A stretch of 64,000 nt of DNA from an uncultured bacterium (GCA_902792085.1 CADAYE010000007.1:62001-126000); one strand, 5' to 3'; shown: positions 23,234-31,677, numbered from the stretch's first letter. The notes: generated by a model not told the origin, from the sequence alone. Program-made: numbers and translations.

Positions 23234-24541
23234 TTATAAGTAGTTATTTATAAAAAGTTCAAGTCTTTTAAAATATTCCTCACTTGTAAATCGGATGTCG
23301 TCAAGTAATTCTTTTCGTACTTCTAATCCTTTAGTATATAATTGAGAAAATTCATTATTACTATAGCCAAAAGGATAACTTATTCCGAATGTTAGTATCA
23401 AGAATGCATTTAATAAATCCCCTTCATTTTCTAACCTATAAGGAATATCTGTTGAAATGGTATTCATTGAAGCATGCCTAAAATTGCTAATTGCTAAATT
23501 TCGCCATTGCTTATCTTTAGTTGGAAAAAATAAATATGTATTTTTTGCATTAGAAACATTAACTTTAATTTTATAATCTTTTATATTGCATCCTTGTAAA
23601 GCTAATTGTTCTAAAATTTTTGATATAGTATTTGATATCAGTTCACAAGTTAAATATCCATCTATTCCTGTAAAGTATTGTATATCAATTTTATGCTCAT
23701 AAGAATTAATTTTTTCTGCGATTAAATCATGTATATTTTGGGGTAAAATACAAAATGGAGTATGAAATTTTATACTCCAATTCCTAAATAACTCCATACA
23801 ATTTGTACAACAATTAAAACCAACATTTTTAGAATTGTAAAAAATGTATGAATTATAGGTTGAAGGCATATATACTTCAAACCCACATTTTTTACAACAA
23901 GTGTTTAGGAATTCTTCATTACCTTTAATGTCTTCTGTATAAGTAGTATTACCACCCTCATAATATAAATATATTGAGCAATAAGGAATATTTAATTGAT
24001 CAAATATTTTGTTAGTACAAAAATTTTTCCACTCATCAATATAATCCTCTTTCTTTGTATACAATTTATCAATATCAGCTCTATGTTGAATTTTTATAGG
24101 CTCACTACTGCTACCTATCCTTGTATATACAGTTCCATCACAAATATATGGGGGATTTACCCCTTCGTAGATAACAATAATCAAAATTCCATGTTCATCA
24201 TCATTTGGTAATGTAATAAACTTGGTTTCAAATTTTGGACATGGTGAAATATGTGTTCTAATAATTTCACCTATTTGTTGAGCAAAATCTGTTCGATCTT
24301 TTGCTATAGGTTGTAATGTACCATCGTTATTTACTCCAACAAATAACCATCCTCCATCTGTATTGGCAAATGAAGATATACTTTTAGGAAGTGCTTTCTT
24401 TTTAAATTTGTCATCCCATAAAGATTTGTATTCAACTTTATAACCTTCCTCTATATTCGTTAATATATCTAAATCAGAATATTCAATATCTGTTAATTTT
24501 TTAGGATTGCCTTGTTTGTCTAAAAATGGTGTATAAAACAT
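23234..24541 (-). CDS. AlbA_2/Schlafen-type DNA- or RNA-binding domain protein
   Basis: 435 residues. The first 150 hold the AlbA_2 domain (Schlafen AAA_4 group): EEGYKVEYKSLW, then SISSFANTDGGWLFVGVNND, IRTHISPCP and YTRIGSSSEPI. The rest is not recognised: it has four to six Cys in two CxxC-like sites (CCKKCG, CCTNC) that could bind zinc, and a C-terminal helical part. AlbA_2 proteins are common in mobile and defence islands and are thought to act as regulators or nucleases. It is 37 nt after the fic gene on the same strand. Confidence 0.7.
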   Translation of the reverse strand: MFYTPFLDKQGNPKKLTDIEYSDLDILTNIEEGYKVEYKSLWDDKFKKKALPKSISSFANTDGGWLFVGVNNDGTLQPIAKDRTDFAQQIGEIIRTHISPCPKFETKFITLPNDDEHGILIIVIYEGVNPPYICDGTVYTRIGSSSEPIKIQHRADIDKLYTKKEDYIDEWKNFCTNKIFDQLNIPYCSIYLYYEGGNTTYTEDIKGNEEFLNTCCKKCGFEVYMPSTYNSYIFYNSKNVGFNCCTNCMELFRNWSIKFHTPFCILPQNIHDLIAEKINSYEHKIDIQYFTGIDGYLTCELISNTISKILEQLALQGCNIKDYKIKVNVSNAKNTYLFFPTKDKQWRNLAISNFRHASMNTISTDIPYRLENEGDLLNAFLILTFGISYPFGYSNNEFSQLYTKGLEVRKELLDDIRFTSEEYFKRLELFINNYL

Positions 24542-24578
24542 TTGATTCCGTATCCCTTATTTACCAATAATTTTATAA

Positions 24579-25661
24579 TTACAAAATCTTTTCAAACTTT
24601 TCATTTAGTTGGTATTTTCGTTGTTTACCTTCACCTATTGAAATAAGAAAACCGATATTAACCCAATCTGATGCTAATTGTCTTGCACTACGGGGAGAAA
24701 ACTTGAAGAAATCTGCAATATCTTTTGATGTTACATATTTTTGAGTTTCAAACAGGTTAAGTATTTGACGTTGCTTTGTATCAAGTTCACGTAATACTTT
24801 AATTTTATCCTTTGAATTTTCTTGCTCTTTTGCCTTGTTATATACGGATTTGAAAGCTATTGCCATACCATTAACAAAGTATTCAACCCATTTTGTAATG
24901 TCAGCATCAACTCTGCCTATATAATAATTATGAGATTTACCAATATTAATTGCTTCGTAATATCCTTGAAGGTCTTTTGCGTAGTATTCTTCAAGCGAAT
25001 AAATACCCTTCAAATCATATTCGTTTTTTTGTAATGCAAGAGTTGTTAACAGTCTTGCAGTCCTCCCGTTCCCGTCATAATAAGGGTGAATAGTTACAAA
25101 TTGACAATGAATAATACTTGCTACTATTGGAATAGGTATATCATTTACCCCATTTATCCATTTAACAAGTTCTTTCATTAAATCGGAAACATCACTTGCT
25201 TCTGGAGGCATATATACAATTTGACCTGTTGTAGAATCTGTTATAACATTCTGTCCATCTCGATATTCTGTACCTTTAACTCTTGTACTACCACCACCAA
25301 CGACAAGTGCATGAATATGTTTAATATTATATTCTGTAATAGGTGATTTATTTTTAGCAAGTTTTTCTATGTAATCAAGTGCTACATAATAACCTTTTAT
25401 TTCCTTTTCATCACGTACCCTGCCAGTATTTGAAACGACTTTTTTACTACCAATAAGGTCTTTTACTTCTTCTTTTGTAAGTCTATTGCCCTCTATTTGA
25501 GTTGAATAGTGAATTGTAGAAAGTTTTGCCGTTTCTCTTAATGAGTTCAGTAGCTTAGGATTGATAGGTAAGCTTTTAATACCTTCTTTAACCCTCTCTA
25601 TTTCAATAAGATTATTAGCTATTGTGTTTGTTATTGAAAATTTTGGTTCAAACTTTGCCAT
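24579..25661 (-). CDS. Fic-domain protein (predicted AMP transferase) with N-terminal inhibitory helix and winged-helix tail
   Basis: 360 residues. Fic motif HPYYDGNGRTAR near residue 195 with catalytic His, the flap upstream, and an N-terminal autoinhibitory helix motif STQIEGNR ((S/T)xxxEG) near residue 55, so a class II Fic protein. The C-terminal ~80 residues look like a winged helix (KYVTSKDIADFFKFSPRSAR), suggesting DNA-binding autoregulation. Three 11-bp iterons lie 15 bases upstream of the ATG. First gene of a likely fic-AlbA unit on the island. Target of AMPylation unknown. Confidence 0.88.
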   Translation of the reverse strand: MAKFEPKFSITNTIANNLIEIERVKEGIKSLPINPKLLNSLRETAKLSTIHYSTQIEGNRLTKEEVKDLIGSKKVVSNTGRVRDEKEIKGYYVALDYIEKLAKNKSPITEYNIKHIHALVVGGGSTRVKGTEYRDGQNVITDSTTGQIVYMPPEASDVSDLMKELVKWINGVNDIPIPIVASIIHCQFVTIHPYYDGNGRTARLLTTLALQKNEYDLKGIYSLEEYYAKDLQGYYEAINIGKSHNYYIGRVDADITKWVEYFVNGMAIAFKSVYNKAKEQENSKDKIKVLRELDTKQRQILNLFETQKYVTSKDIADFFKFSPRSARQLASDWVNIGFLISIGEGKQRKYQLNEKFEKIL

Positions 25662-25676
25662 AAAATTTCCTTATTT

Positions 25677-25709
25677 CTGCCACTATTTTGCCACAATCTT
25701 GCCACAAAG
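25677..25709 (-). promoter_or_regulatory. Three 11-bp iterons in front of fic
   Basis: Three consecutive 11-base units, CTGCCACTATT, TTGCCACAATC and TTGCCACAAAG (plus strand), share TGCCAC and lie one helical turn apart, 16-48 bases upstream of the fic ATG. The words recur at the island ends (TTGCCACAAA at 22140-22149, TTACCACAAA at 26980-26989 inverted). Likely operator, perhaps for the winged helix of the Fic protein. Confidence 0.55.
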
Positions 25710-25750
25710 TCAAGAATAAAAACCTCAGTTCAAACTTTCAGTATAATTAC

Positions 25751-26806
25751 ATGGCGAGGTTGTACCTTGACCGTACGTTTTTGAAAGTGTTAAGAAATGC
25801 GTCCCAAATACTTACTATGAGGTACTATGCGACCGAATGCGTCACGCTTAACCCTTATACTGAAGGTATGAAGAACATTGGACTTACGGAAAAACTTAAT
25901 AGCTTTAAATCCGTTAGGGAACTTTTAAAAGTGTTCTCTACGGAGAAAAAGTGTGAGAATTTTCTCAAAAAAGTTCGTTGGGGTAATGAGATTGTAAGTC
26001 CTTATGATAATACTGCAAAAGTTTACAAATGCAGCCGAAATAGATTCCGTTGTTCAAAAACAGGGAAAGATTTTAATGTAAAAACAGGGACAATGTTTGA
26101 GGATACTAAAATTGAACTTAGGACTTGGTTTTTGGCTATTTTTATTATTACAACTCACAAAAAGGGAATTTCATCAATGCAGTTAGCAAAAGATTTGAAT
26201 GTAACTCAAACAACTGCTTGGTTTATATTACATAGAATAAGAAATTGTTTTAAGATTGAGAATAATATTGTTTTAGACAATGATGTAGAAATTGACGAAA
26301 CTTATGTTGGAGGAAAAAATAAAAACCGTCATAAAAATAAAAAGGTTAAAAATTCTCAGGGCAGAAGTATGAAAGACAAAGTTGCCGTATTGGGAATGGT
26401 TGAAAGAAACGGAAAACTTATTGCAAGAACTGTTGAAGATGTACAGGCTGATACTTTGACAAAAGAAATTCTGAAAAGTGTTAAAAAATCTGCAAACATT
26501 TATACTGACGAATGGCTTGGATATAAAGACATTCACAAATTTTACAACCACGAAATTGTAAATCACGGAGCAAGAGAATTTGTAAACGGAAATGCCTATA
26601 CAAACAATATGGAATGTTTTTGGGGAATATTAAAAAGAGGAATAATCGGGATTTACCACTTTACAAGCAAAAAACACTTGCAAAAATATTTGGACGAATT
26701 TGTATTCCGTTTCAACACAAGATATAATTCTGCCGAAGAAACTTTTGAACATCTTTTGACAAATATGACCGTCAGAACAAGGTACAAATACTTGATTGCA
26801 GCATAG
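25751..26806 (+). CDS. IS1595-family transposase
   Basis: About 352 residues. Zinc-ribbon-like N-terminal region (ENFLKKVRWGNEIVSPYDN, then VYKCSRNRFRCSKTGKDF), a helix-turn-helix (QLAKDLNVTQTTAWFIL), and the DDE/N catalytic core: VEIDETYVGG near residue 178, NIYTDEWLGY near 250 and NNMECFWGILKRG near 290. The end VFRFNTRYN is typical. The start is uncertain: the frame opens at 25688, ATG 25751 lies right after a TATAAT, and ATG 25868 (MKNIGLTEK) is also possible. I see no clear short inverted repeats of its own; the TTRCCACAAA words at 25699 and 26980 are candidates. Confidence 0.88.
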   Translation: MARLYLDRTFLKVLRNASQILTMRYYATECVTLNPYTEGMKNIGLTEKLNSFKSVRELLKVFSTEKKCENFLKKVRWGNEIVSPYDNTAKVYKCSRNRFRCSKTGKDFNVKTGTMFEDTKIELRTWFLAIFIITTHKKGISSMQLAKDLNVTQTTAWFILHRIRNCFKIENNIVLDNDVEIDETYVGGKNKNRHKNKKVKNSQGRSMKDKVAVLGMVERNGKLIARTVEDVQADTLTKEILKSVKKSANIYTDEWLGYKDIHKFYNHEIVNHGAREFVNGNAYTNNMECFWGILKRGIIGIYHFTSKKHLQKYLDEFVFRFNTRYNSAEETFEHLLTNMTVRTRYKYLIAA

Positions 26807-26847
26807 TTAAGATTGATTTTATAATATAATAATGGCTTTTATATAAT

Positions 26848-26881
26848 AAAAAAACGGCTTAAAAAAATAAAGCCGTTTTTT
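26848..26881 (+). terminator. Terminator after the transposase
   Basis: AAAACGGCTT (26851-26860) pairs with AAGCCGTTTTT (26870-26880) over an A-rich loop, ending in a T-run. Confidence 0.75.
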
Positions 26882-26979
26882 GTGTTTAAATTTGTTTTTA
26901 ATACTCAACCCCGAATTTTTATATTAAAATAAAAACCTGATTGTTGAGATAAAATCTCAATTAATGAGACTTATTTAAG

Positions 26980-27006
26980 TTTGTGGTAACTTCTATATAG
27001 TTACCT
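26980..27006. repeat. Right boundary repeat of the accessory island (27 bp)
   Basis: Inverted partner of 22123-22149 (24 of 27 positions); itself a partial dyad, GGTAAC-N9-GTTACC. A perfect hairpin TTGAGAT-aaa-ATCTCAA lies 20 bases inside (26944-26960). Confidence 0.55.
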
Positions 27007-27014
27007 ATAATAAT

Positions 27015-27359
27015 TTAGTCAAATTTATATCCGACCCCACGATAGGCACTATATTTAGTTTTTAGGTATGCCCCATCTTTCCCGCTCATCCATAAAGAAG
27101 CAGAGTGACCTGTATAATGATTACCGGCAATGCGCCTCATTGGTGTCACCTTTCCATCTTGTCCGAATAAATAGTAATCTGTTGTAATCTGACTTGGACG
27201 ACCTGCATTAGCAGCCTTCCTTTCAATTATATTCCAAGTCCTTTCACTATTAGTAAATTCTTTAGATACTTTTCTTAATACTTTTGTTCCGTTTTTCAAA
27301 ACCCCAAATTCTTTAAAACCCAATTTCAATAAATGACTTAACATGCTATCCCCTTTCAT
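27015..27359 (-). CDS. Unknown 114-residue protein beside the island end
   Basis: Basic protein without signal or membrane segment. The second half reads as a compact fold with aromatic residues (ITTDYYLFGQDGKVTPMRR, then AGNHYTGHSASLWMSG). Two starts are possible: MKGDSM or, 5 residues later, MLSHLLKLGF. It ends 9 bases outside the right boundary repeat, so it may be the gene at the original insertion point or part of a larger element. Family not recognised. Confidence 0.5.
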   Translation of the reverse strand: MKGDSMLSHLLKLGFKEFGVLKNGTKVLRKVSKEFTNSERTWNIIERKAANAGRPSQITTDYYLFGQDGKVTPMRRIAGNHYTGHSASLWMSGKDGAYLKTKYSAYRGVGYKFD

Positions 27360-27653
27360 TTTTTATAAATATCTCATATATATTAAAAAAAAACTGCAAG
27401 AAAAATTGATGTATTTATAATAATTATTAAATAAATCTTAATATTTATATTATTGCTTAGTTTTATAATAAATTCCTAATTTGTTTATTTTTGAAAGTTT
27501 TTTACTTTCGGCAAAATACATGCAGGTTTTAATTCTTAAAAATTTATTGGGGTAATTACTGTTATTCTCATCTTATCTCCTTTATTAGTTTCGTCATAAT
27601 TAAAATATAAAAGTGTTTTTTTTAAACCTTATAAACTTGTGTAAATATTTTTC
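27360..27653. other. A+T-rich gap with one tiny ORF
   Basis: About 300 bases, very A+T-rich. The only coding-like sign is the 11-codon minus-strand ORF at 27536-27571. No RNA gene or strong hairpin is seen apart from TTTTGAAAG/CTTTC-type short arms near 27490. Confidence 0.4.
27536..27571 (-). other. 11-codon ORF with strong ribosome site
   Basis: AAAGGAG lies 5 nt before an ATG that opens MRITVITPINF and then a TAA. Downstream the same frame continues with ELKPACILPKVKNF before the next stop, so it may be the start of a decayed gene of the short N-terminal-tag type rather than a real peptide. Confidence 0.25.
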
Positions 27654-27682
27654 TTGACGAATTCAATAAATTTAATCATACT
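27654..27682 (+). promoter_or_regulatory. Promoter of the DXS-family gene
   Basis: TTGACG (27654-27659), 17-nt spacer, CATACT (27677-27682). AGGGAG precedes the ATG at 27715. Confidence 0.5.
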
Positions 27683-27714
27683 ATACATGTTACATAATAT
27701 ATAGGGAGTTTTAT

Positions 27715-29487
27715 ATGACAGCATTACAAACAACAATTTTAGAAAACATAAATTCTCCGCAGGATGTAAAAAAACTTTCTTTAGATGAAATGAAAACGCT
27801 TGCGGAAGAAATACGACAAGGTATTTTGAACAGAGTAGATAAGGTTGGCGGTCACTTAGGACCGGATTTGGGTATTGTTGAAGCAACTATTGCGCTTCAT
27901 TATGTTTTTAATTCACCTGTTGATAAATTTATTTTTGATGTTTCGCATCAATGTTATCCTCACAAAATGCTGACTGGCAGAAAACAAGGCTTTTTAGACC
28001 CGCTTAATCATCCTGAAATCTCAGGGTATTCAAATCAAAACGAAAGTGAACATGACCATTTTATGATTGGTCATACTTCAACATCAATTACTCTTGCAAC
28101 AGGGGTTGCCAAAGCAAGAGATTTAAAGGGTGAAAATTATAATGTAGTTGCCTTAATAGGTGACGGTTCACTCTCGGGCGGTGAAGCATTTGAAGGTTTT
28201 AATAACGCATCCGTTTTAGGTTCTAACTTTATTGTCATTGTCAATGATAACGAAATGTCAATTGCTGAAAATCAGGGCGGATTATATAAAAATCTGAAAG
28301 AATTAAGAGAATCAAACGGAACTTGTGCAAACAACTGGTTTAAAGCATTCGGGTTTGATTATATTTATGTTGAACAGGGCAACGATATTGAATCACTCAT
28401 AAAAGCATTTTCTGATGTAAAGGATTCAACAAGACCTGTTGTTGTTCATATTCACACATTAAAAGGTAAAGGTTTTGAAAAAGCACAGAAGTTTAAAGAA
28501 TGGGGGCACTGGTCAATTCCGGGGCTAATCAGTCAAAATCTTTCTCCGTCAGGCTCTAATGCTCCGGAGTGTTATGAAACAATCACAAAAGAGTATATTT
28601 TGAACAAAGTAAAACAAGACAATACTGTTATCGCAGTAAATGCAGCAACTCCGGGGGTATTTTGGTGGGACAGCGAATTTAGAAATAAGTTAGGCAAAAA
28701 TTACACAGATGTCGGCATTGCAGAACAACATGCAACAGGTTACGCATCAGGGCTTGCAAGAAACGGAGCCAAACCGATTTTCGGAGTAATGACTTCATTT
28801 ATTCAGCGTGCTTATGACCAACTGTCGCAAGATTTGGCTCTAAATAATTCCCCTGCGACAATTCTTGTATTTTGGGGCGGAATTTCAAGTGCAGACTGCA
28901 CACACCTCGGACTTTTCGATATTCCGTTGATATGCAATATTCCGAATATTGTATATCTTGCACCGACATGCAAAGAAGAATATTTAAAAATGCTTGACTG
29001 GTCTGTTGAACAAAATGAACATCCTGTCGCAATCAGAGTGCCGAGTGCAAATTATGTTGTTTCTGGAGTTGAAGATACAACCGATTATTCAATTCTTAAC
29101 AAGTATAAGTTGGTTGAAAAAGGTTCAAAAGTTGCCATAATTGGTTTGGGCGATTTCTTTGAACTTGGCAGAAGCGTAAAAGAAGAATTAAAATCGAAAT
29201 TAAATATTGATGCGACTTTAATCAATCCGAGATTTATTTCAGGAGTTGATAAAGGACTTTTAAACAATTTAAAATCTGACCATGATATAGTAATTACACT
29301 TGAGAATGGGACTTTAGACGGCGGATTTGGTGAAAAAATATCAAGATTTTACGGAAATAGTGATGTAAAAGTCCTCAATTACGGTGCATTTAAAGAGTTC
29401 AACGACAGAGTGCCAATGAGTGAGTTGAATCAGCGCTACCATCTGACAAAAGAACTTATTGCTCAGGATATTGAAAAACTTATATAA
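27715..29487 (+). CDS. dxs: 1-deoxy-D-xylulose-5-phosphate synthase family enzyme
   Basis: Thiamine-diphosphate transketolase-like enzyme; DXS condenses pyruvate and glyceraldehyde-3-phosphate at the head of the MEP isoprenoid pathway. 590 residues. Seen: VGGHLGPDLGIVEATIALHY, FDVSHQCYPHKMLTGR, the ThDP motif VALIGDGSLSGGEAFEG ending in N near 160, and the catalytic Glu in VGIAEQHATGYASGLA near residue 342. It is shorter than E. coli DXS (620) and diverges from it in places (GHLGP for GHLGS, SHQCYPH for GHQAYPH), so it may be a DXS paralogue with another role. The rex gene follows after a terminator. Confidence 0.8.
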   Translation: MTALQTTILENINSPQDVKKLSLDEMKTLAEEIRQGILNRVDKVGGHLGPDLGIVEATIALHYVFNSPVDKFIFDVSHQCYPHKMLTGRKQGFLDPLNHPEISGYSNQNESEHDHFMIGHTSTSITLATGVAKARDLKGENYNVVALIGDGSLSGGEAFEGFNNASVLGSNFIVIVNDNEMSIAENQGGLYKNLKELRESNGTCANNWFKAFGFDYIYVEQGNDIESLIKAFSDVKDSTRPVVVHIHTLKGKGFEKAQKFKEWGHWSIPGLISQNLSPSGSNAPECYETITKEYILNKVKQDNTVIAVNAATPGVFWWDSEFRNKLGKNYTDVGIAEQHATGYASGLARNGAKPIFGVMTSFIQRAYDQLSQDLALNNSPATILVFWGGISSADCTHLGLFDIPLICNIPNIVYLAPTCKEEYLKMLDWSVEQNEHPVAIRVPSANYVVSGVEDTTDYSILNKYKLVEKGSKVAIIGLGDFFELGRSVKEELKSKLNIDATLINPRFISGVDKGLLNNLKSDHDIVITLENGTLDGGFGEKISRFYGNSDVKVLNYGAFKEFNDRVPMSELNQRYHLTKELIAQDIEKLI

Positions 29488-29491
29488 ACTA

Positions 29492-29520
29492 AAAAAACGG
29501 AGTAAACTCTCCGTTTTTTT
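29492..29520 (+). terminator. Terminator after dxs
   Basis: ACGGAG-taaact-CTCCGT stem followed by seven T. Confidence 0.8.
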
Positions 29521-29529
29521 ATTATTGTG

Positions 29530-29535
29530 TATAAT
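29530..29535 (+). promoter_or_regulatory. rex -10 box, TATAAT-N6-ATG (leaderless)
   Basis: TATAAT ends 6 nt before the rex ATG at 29542, and the preceding sequence is the T-run of the dxs terminator, so no ribosome site exists and no clear -35 box is seen. Transcription would start on the ATG. Confidence 0.5.
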
Positions 29536-29541
29536 GATTTT

Positions 29542-30159
29542 ATGAAAAGACAAATATCTGACAAAGTAATAAACAGACTTACATTGTATCATTGTATTTT
29601 GAATGATTACCTTAATAAAGGTGAGGAATACATTTCCAGCGGACAAATTTCGTCACTTTTAAAAATCGACGATTCACAGGTTCGCAAAGATATTAGTCTG
29701 TTGAATAATTCGGGTAAATCGAGAGTCGGATACATAGTCAAGGAATTAAAAAAATCAATAGAAACAAATTTGGGTTTTTCAAAAAACAAAAAAGCATATA
29801 TTGTAGGAGCAGGCAATCTTGGTATGGCACTTGCAAAATATGACAATTTTGCAAATTACGGATTAAATATTGTTTGCCTTTTTGATAATGATTGTGATAA
29901 AATAGGTAAGGAAATTAATAACAAGAAAATTCTTGATATTAAAGAACTTCCAAGATATGTTTGGCAGCATTACATAGATATTGCAATTTTGACTGTTCCT
30001 GCATCTTACGCACAAACAACCGCAAATTTTCTTGTAAATGCCGGTATAAAATATATTTGGAATTTCACTCCGACAATTCTTGATGTACCTGATGAAGTTC
30101 AGGTTTGGAATGAAAACTTAATGGGTAATTTTCTGCAATTCACTTATGATTTAAATTAG
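29542..30159 (+). CDS. rex: Redox-sensing transcriptional repressor Rex
   Basis: DNA-binding repressor that senses the NADH/NAD+ ratio and controls fermentation and hydrogenase genes. About 205 residues. N-terminal winged helix (YISSGQISSLLKIDDSQVRK, with the QVRKD recognition segment), Rossmann fold with YIVGAGNLGMALAKY (GxGxxG) near residue 80, and the C-terminal swapped helix region (NLMGNFLQFTYDL). ATG 29542 (MKRQISDK) is preferred to an upstream in-frame codon. Fits with HydG and rubrerythrin in this window. Confidence 0.92.
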   Translation: MKRQISDKVINRLTLYHCILNDYLNKGEEYISSGQISSLLKIDDSQVRKDISLLNNSGKSRVGYIVKELKKSIETNLGFSKNKKAYIVGAGNLGMALAKYDNFANYGLNIVCLFDNDCDKIGKEINNKKILDIKELPRYVWQHYIDIAILTVPASYAQTTANFLVNAGIKYIWNFTPTILDVPDEVQVWNENLMGNFLQFTYDLN

Positions 30160-30168
30160 GATAATAAT

Positions 30169-30579
30169 ATGAAGGTAAATTTTAGAACGGTATCTTTTGG
30201 TAACAAAAATATACGCTATCATGATGCAAGTCACAATATATTAGAAACTTTTGATGACAGGCAAAATCTAGTCCGAAGAGTAAAATATGACAAACTTTGC
30301 AGAGATGTTGACAGCGAAGAATTTAATGAAAAAAAGGAAGTAATAGGACATTTGCATAAAGAATATACTCCAGATGGCTGTATTGAAACATATAAAAGTA
30401 AAACTCAGGAGTATGTGAGAGAGATTAAAACAGTCATAAAAGATTCTTTTACACATAATATAGAAAAATTCACATCACAAACATCCCCACAGAACAACTA
30501 TATCAACGAATTTGTTCGTGATGTTACTGGTAAACTTGTGAAAATTATAAATAACGGAAAAGTGTTAATTATAAGGTAA
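30169..30579 (+). CDS. Unknown protein with N-terminal SFGN patch
   Basis: 136 residues, starts MKVNFRTVSFGNKNIRYHDA, the same short N-terminal patch as proteins at 14283, 17178 and 43101. The body looks like repeating beta hairpins (YDKLCRDVDSEEF, HKEYTPDGCIETY, RDVTGKLVKIINNGKV), similar in rhythm to YD/RHS-like or other strand-turn repeats, rich in Lys, Asp and Tyr. No signal peptide. It follows rex by 9 bases with AGGA before the ATG, so it may be co-transcribed with rex. Confidence 0.6.
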   Translation: MKVNFRTVSFGNKNIRYHDASHNILETFDDRQNLVRRVKYDKLCRDVDSEEFNEKKEVIGHLHKEYTPDGCIETYKSKTQEYVREIKTVIKDSFTHNIEKFTSQTSPQNNYINEFVRDVTGKLVKIINNGKVLIIR

Positions 30580-30580
30580 A

Positions 30581-31432
30581 TTAATTTTCAAAGTTATTTG
30601 TAATATTGTATATGTATTCTAAAATTTGAGCAAAATAACCTAAATCTGAATTGCCGTTTAGTACCAAATCTGCTTCTTTTCTGAACGGTTTAACATATTT
30701 TTCTCCTGCATTGGAAATATAATTCCAATGTTTGAGAGCATTTTCTTTGTCCTGATTTCTTTCTTCTACCGCCCTGGACATAAATCTTGAACGGCGAAGT
30801 TCGTTTTCGGTTTCAACATATATTTTAATATCAAAAATATCTTTTACTTCATCATACATTGTTGCAATACCTTCAACAACAATGATTTTTTGAGATTTAA
30901 CATCAATTGCGTTAGGAACAGAAACTCCTGTGCCGTTGGGCAGATACATCGGTGCTTTGACATCAAGCCCGACAGATAAATCTTCTAAATCCTGTCTTAA
31001 AATATCAAGTTGAAAACTTGTCGGAGCATCGACATCATATCCGCTGTCGCGAACACTGTCAAAAGAACCGTATTTATTGATTAAGCCTGAAATGTCATTG
31101 AAATAATTATCTGTACTCAAAACAGTTACAGGCATGTCAAACTGACCTATTACATTTTGAATTTCAGAACAAATAGTGGATTTCCCTGATGCAGACTCCC
31201 CTGTTACACCTATCAAAAGTCTTTTTGACGGATTATTTATTATCCTTTTTGTGAATCTTGAAATAAAATCAGGTGCAATAGCATTTATAATCGGGGTTTG
31301 TTGTTTTTTATCATACAAAAATATCTGTTTAAATTTTGTCTGAAGGTAGAATGCAAGCAATTCACGACCTGATTTTGAATTAAAATCAGGCTTGTATATT
31401 CGTTCTTTTTCTTGTTCTTTTAAAGATAGCAT
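30581..31432 (-). CDS. Uridine kinase/phosphoribulokinase-family P-loop kinase
   Basis: 283 residues. Walker A GVTGESASGKSTIC near residue 77, the DxxxD-like LSTDNYFNDISG after the second strand, the substrate lid PTSFQLDILRQDLEDL, and the third strand IIVVEGIATMYDE. About 70 residues N-terminal to the P-loop (with FYLQTKFKQIFLY) are unusual for uridine kinase. Uridine kinase is the likeliest activity; the family also covers other nucleoside and sugar kinases. Ends 1 base from the convergent gene at 30579. Confidence 0.8.
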   Translation of the reverse strand: MLSLKEQEKERIYKPDFNSKSGRELLAFYLQTKFKQIFLYDKKQQTPIINAIAPDFISRFTKRIINNPSKRLLIGVTGESASGKSTICSEIQNVIGQFDMPVTVLSTDNYFNDISGLINKYGSFDSVRDSGYDVDAPTSFQLDILRQDLEDLSVGLDVKAPMYLPNGTGVSVPNAIDVKSQKIIVVEGIATMYDEVKDIFDIKIYVETENELRRSRFMSRAVEERNQDKENALKHWNYISNAGEKYVKPFRKEADLVLNGNSDLGYFAQILEYIYNITNNFEN

Positions 31433-31512
31433 GTTTTATTCCAATAACTTTATAGGATATGGAATTAATAATACACAAGAAAAATATTTTTTGCTATGTT
31501 TTTCAAAAATTC

Positions 31513-31677
31513 TTAATATTTATTGAATTTATCTTCATCATCACTCCAGATTACCATAATCTCTTTGGGGGTATAAAACGGGTTAAACCAATGAGTGTCC
31601 TGAGAAAAATCTATAATTGCATCATAGTAGTTAATCTGTTGTGCAATTTTTTTTGTAAAATGCAACAAATCTGCCAT
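31513..31677 (-). CDS. Small ORF, 54 aa, unknown
   Basis: Starts MADLLHFTKKIAQQIN, ends MVIWSDDEDKFNKY; rich in aromatic residues (HWFNPFYTP). AGGA sits 5 nt before this ATG, and an upstream in-frame ATG at 31695 is less well served. Composition is protein-like and no overlapping gene competes, so I regard it as probable. It lies alone in the 31433-31839 gap, opposite to rubrerythrin. Family unknown. Confidence 0.45.
   Translation of the reverse strand: MADLLHFTKKIAQQINYYDAIIDFSQDTHWFNPFYTPKEIMVIWSDDEDKFNKY

Noticed and set aside
25677-26890. Classical terminal inverted repeats and target duplication of the IS1595-type element
   Set aside because: No matching pair of about 20 bp immediately around the transposase gene; only 10-base TTRCCACAAA words are shared.
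26941-26960. TTGAGAT-aaa-ATCTCAA as a rho-independent terminator
   Set aside because: Perfect hairpin but no T-run after it on either strand, and a better terminator already follows the transposase.
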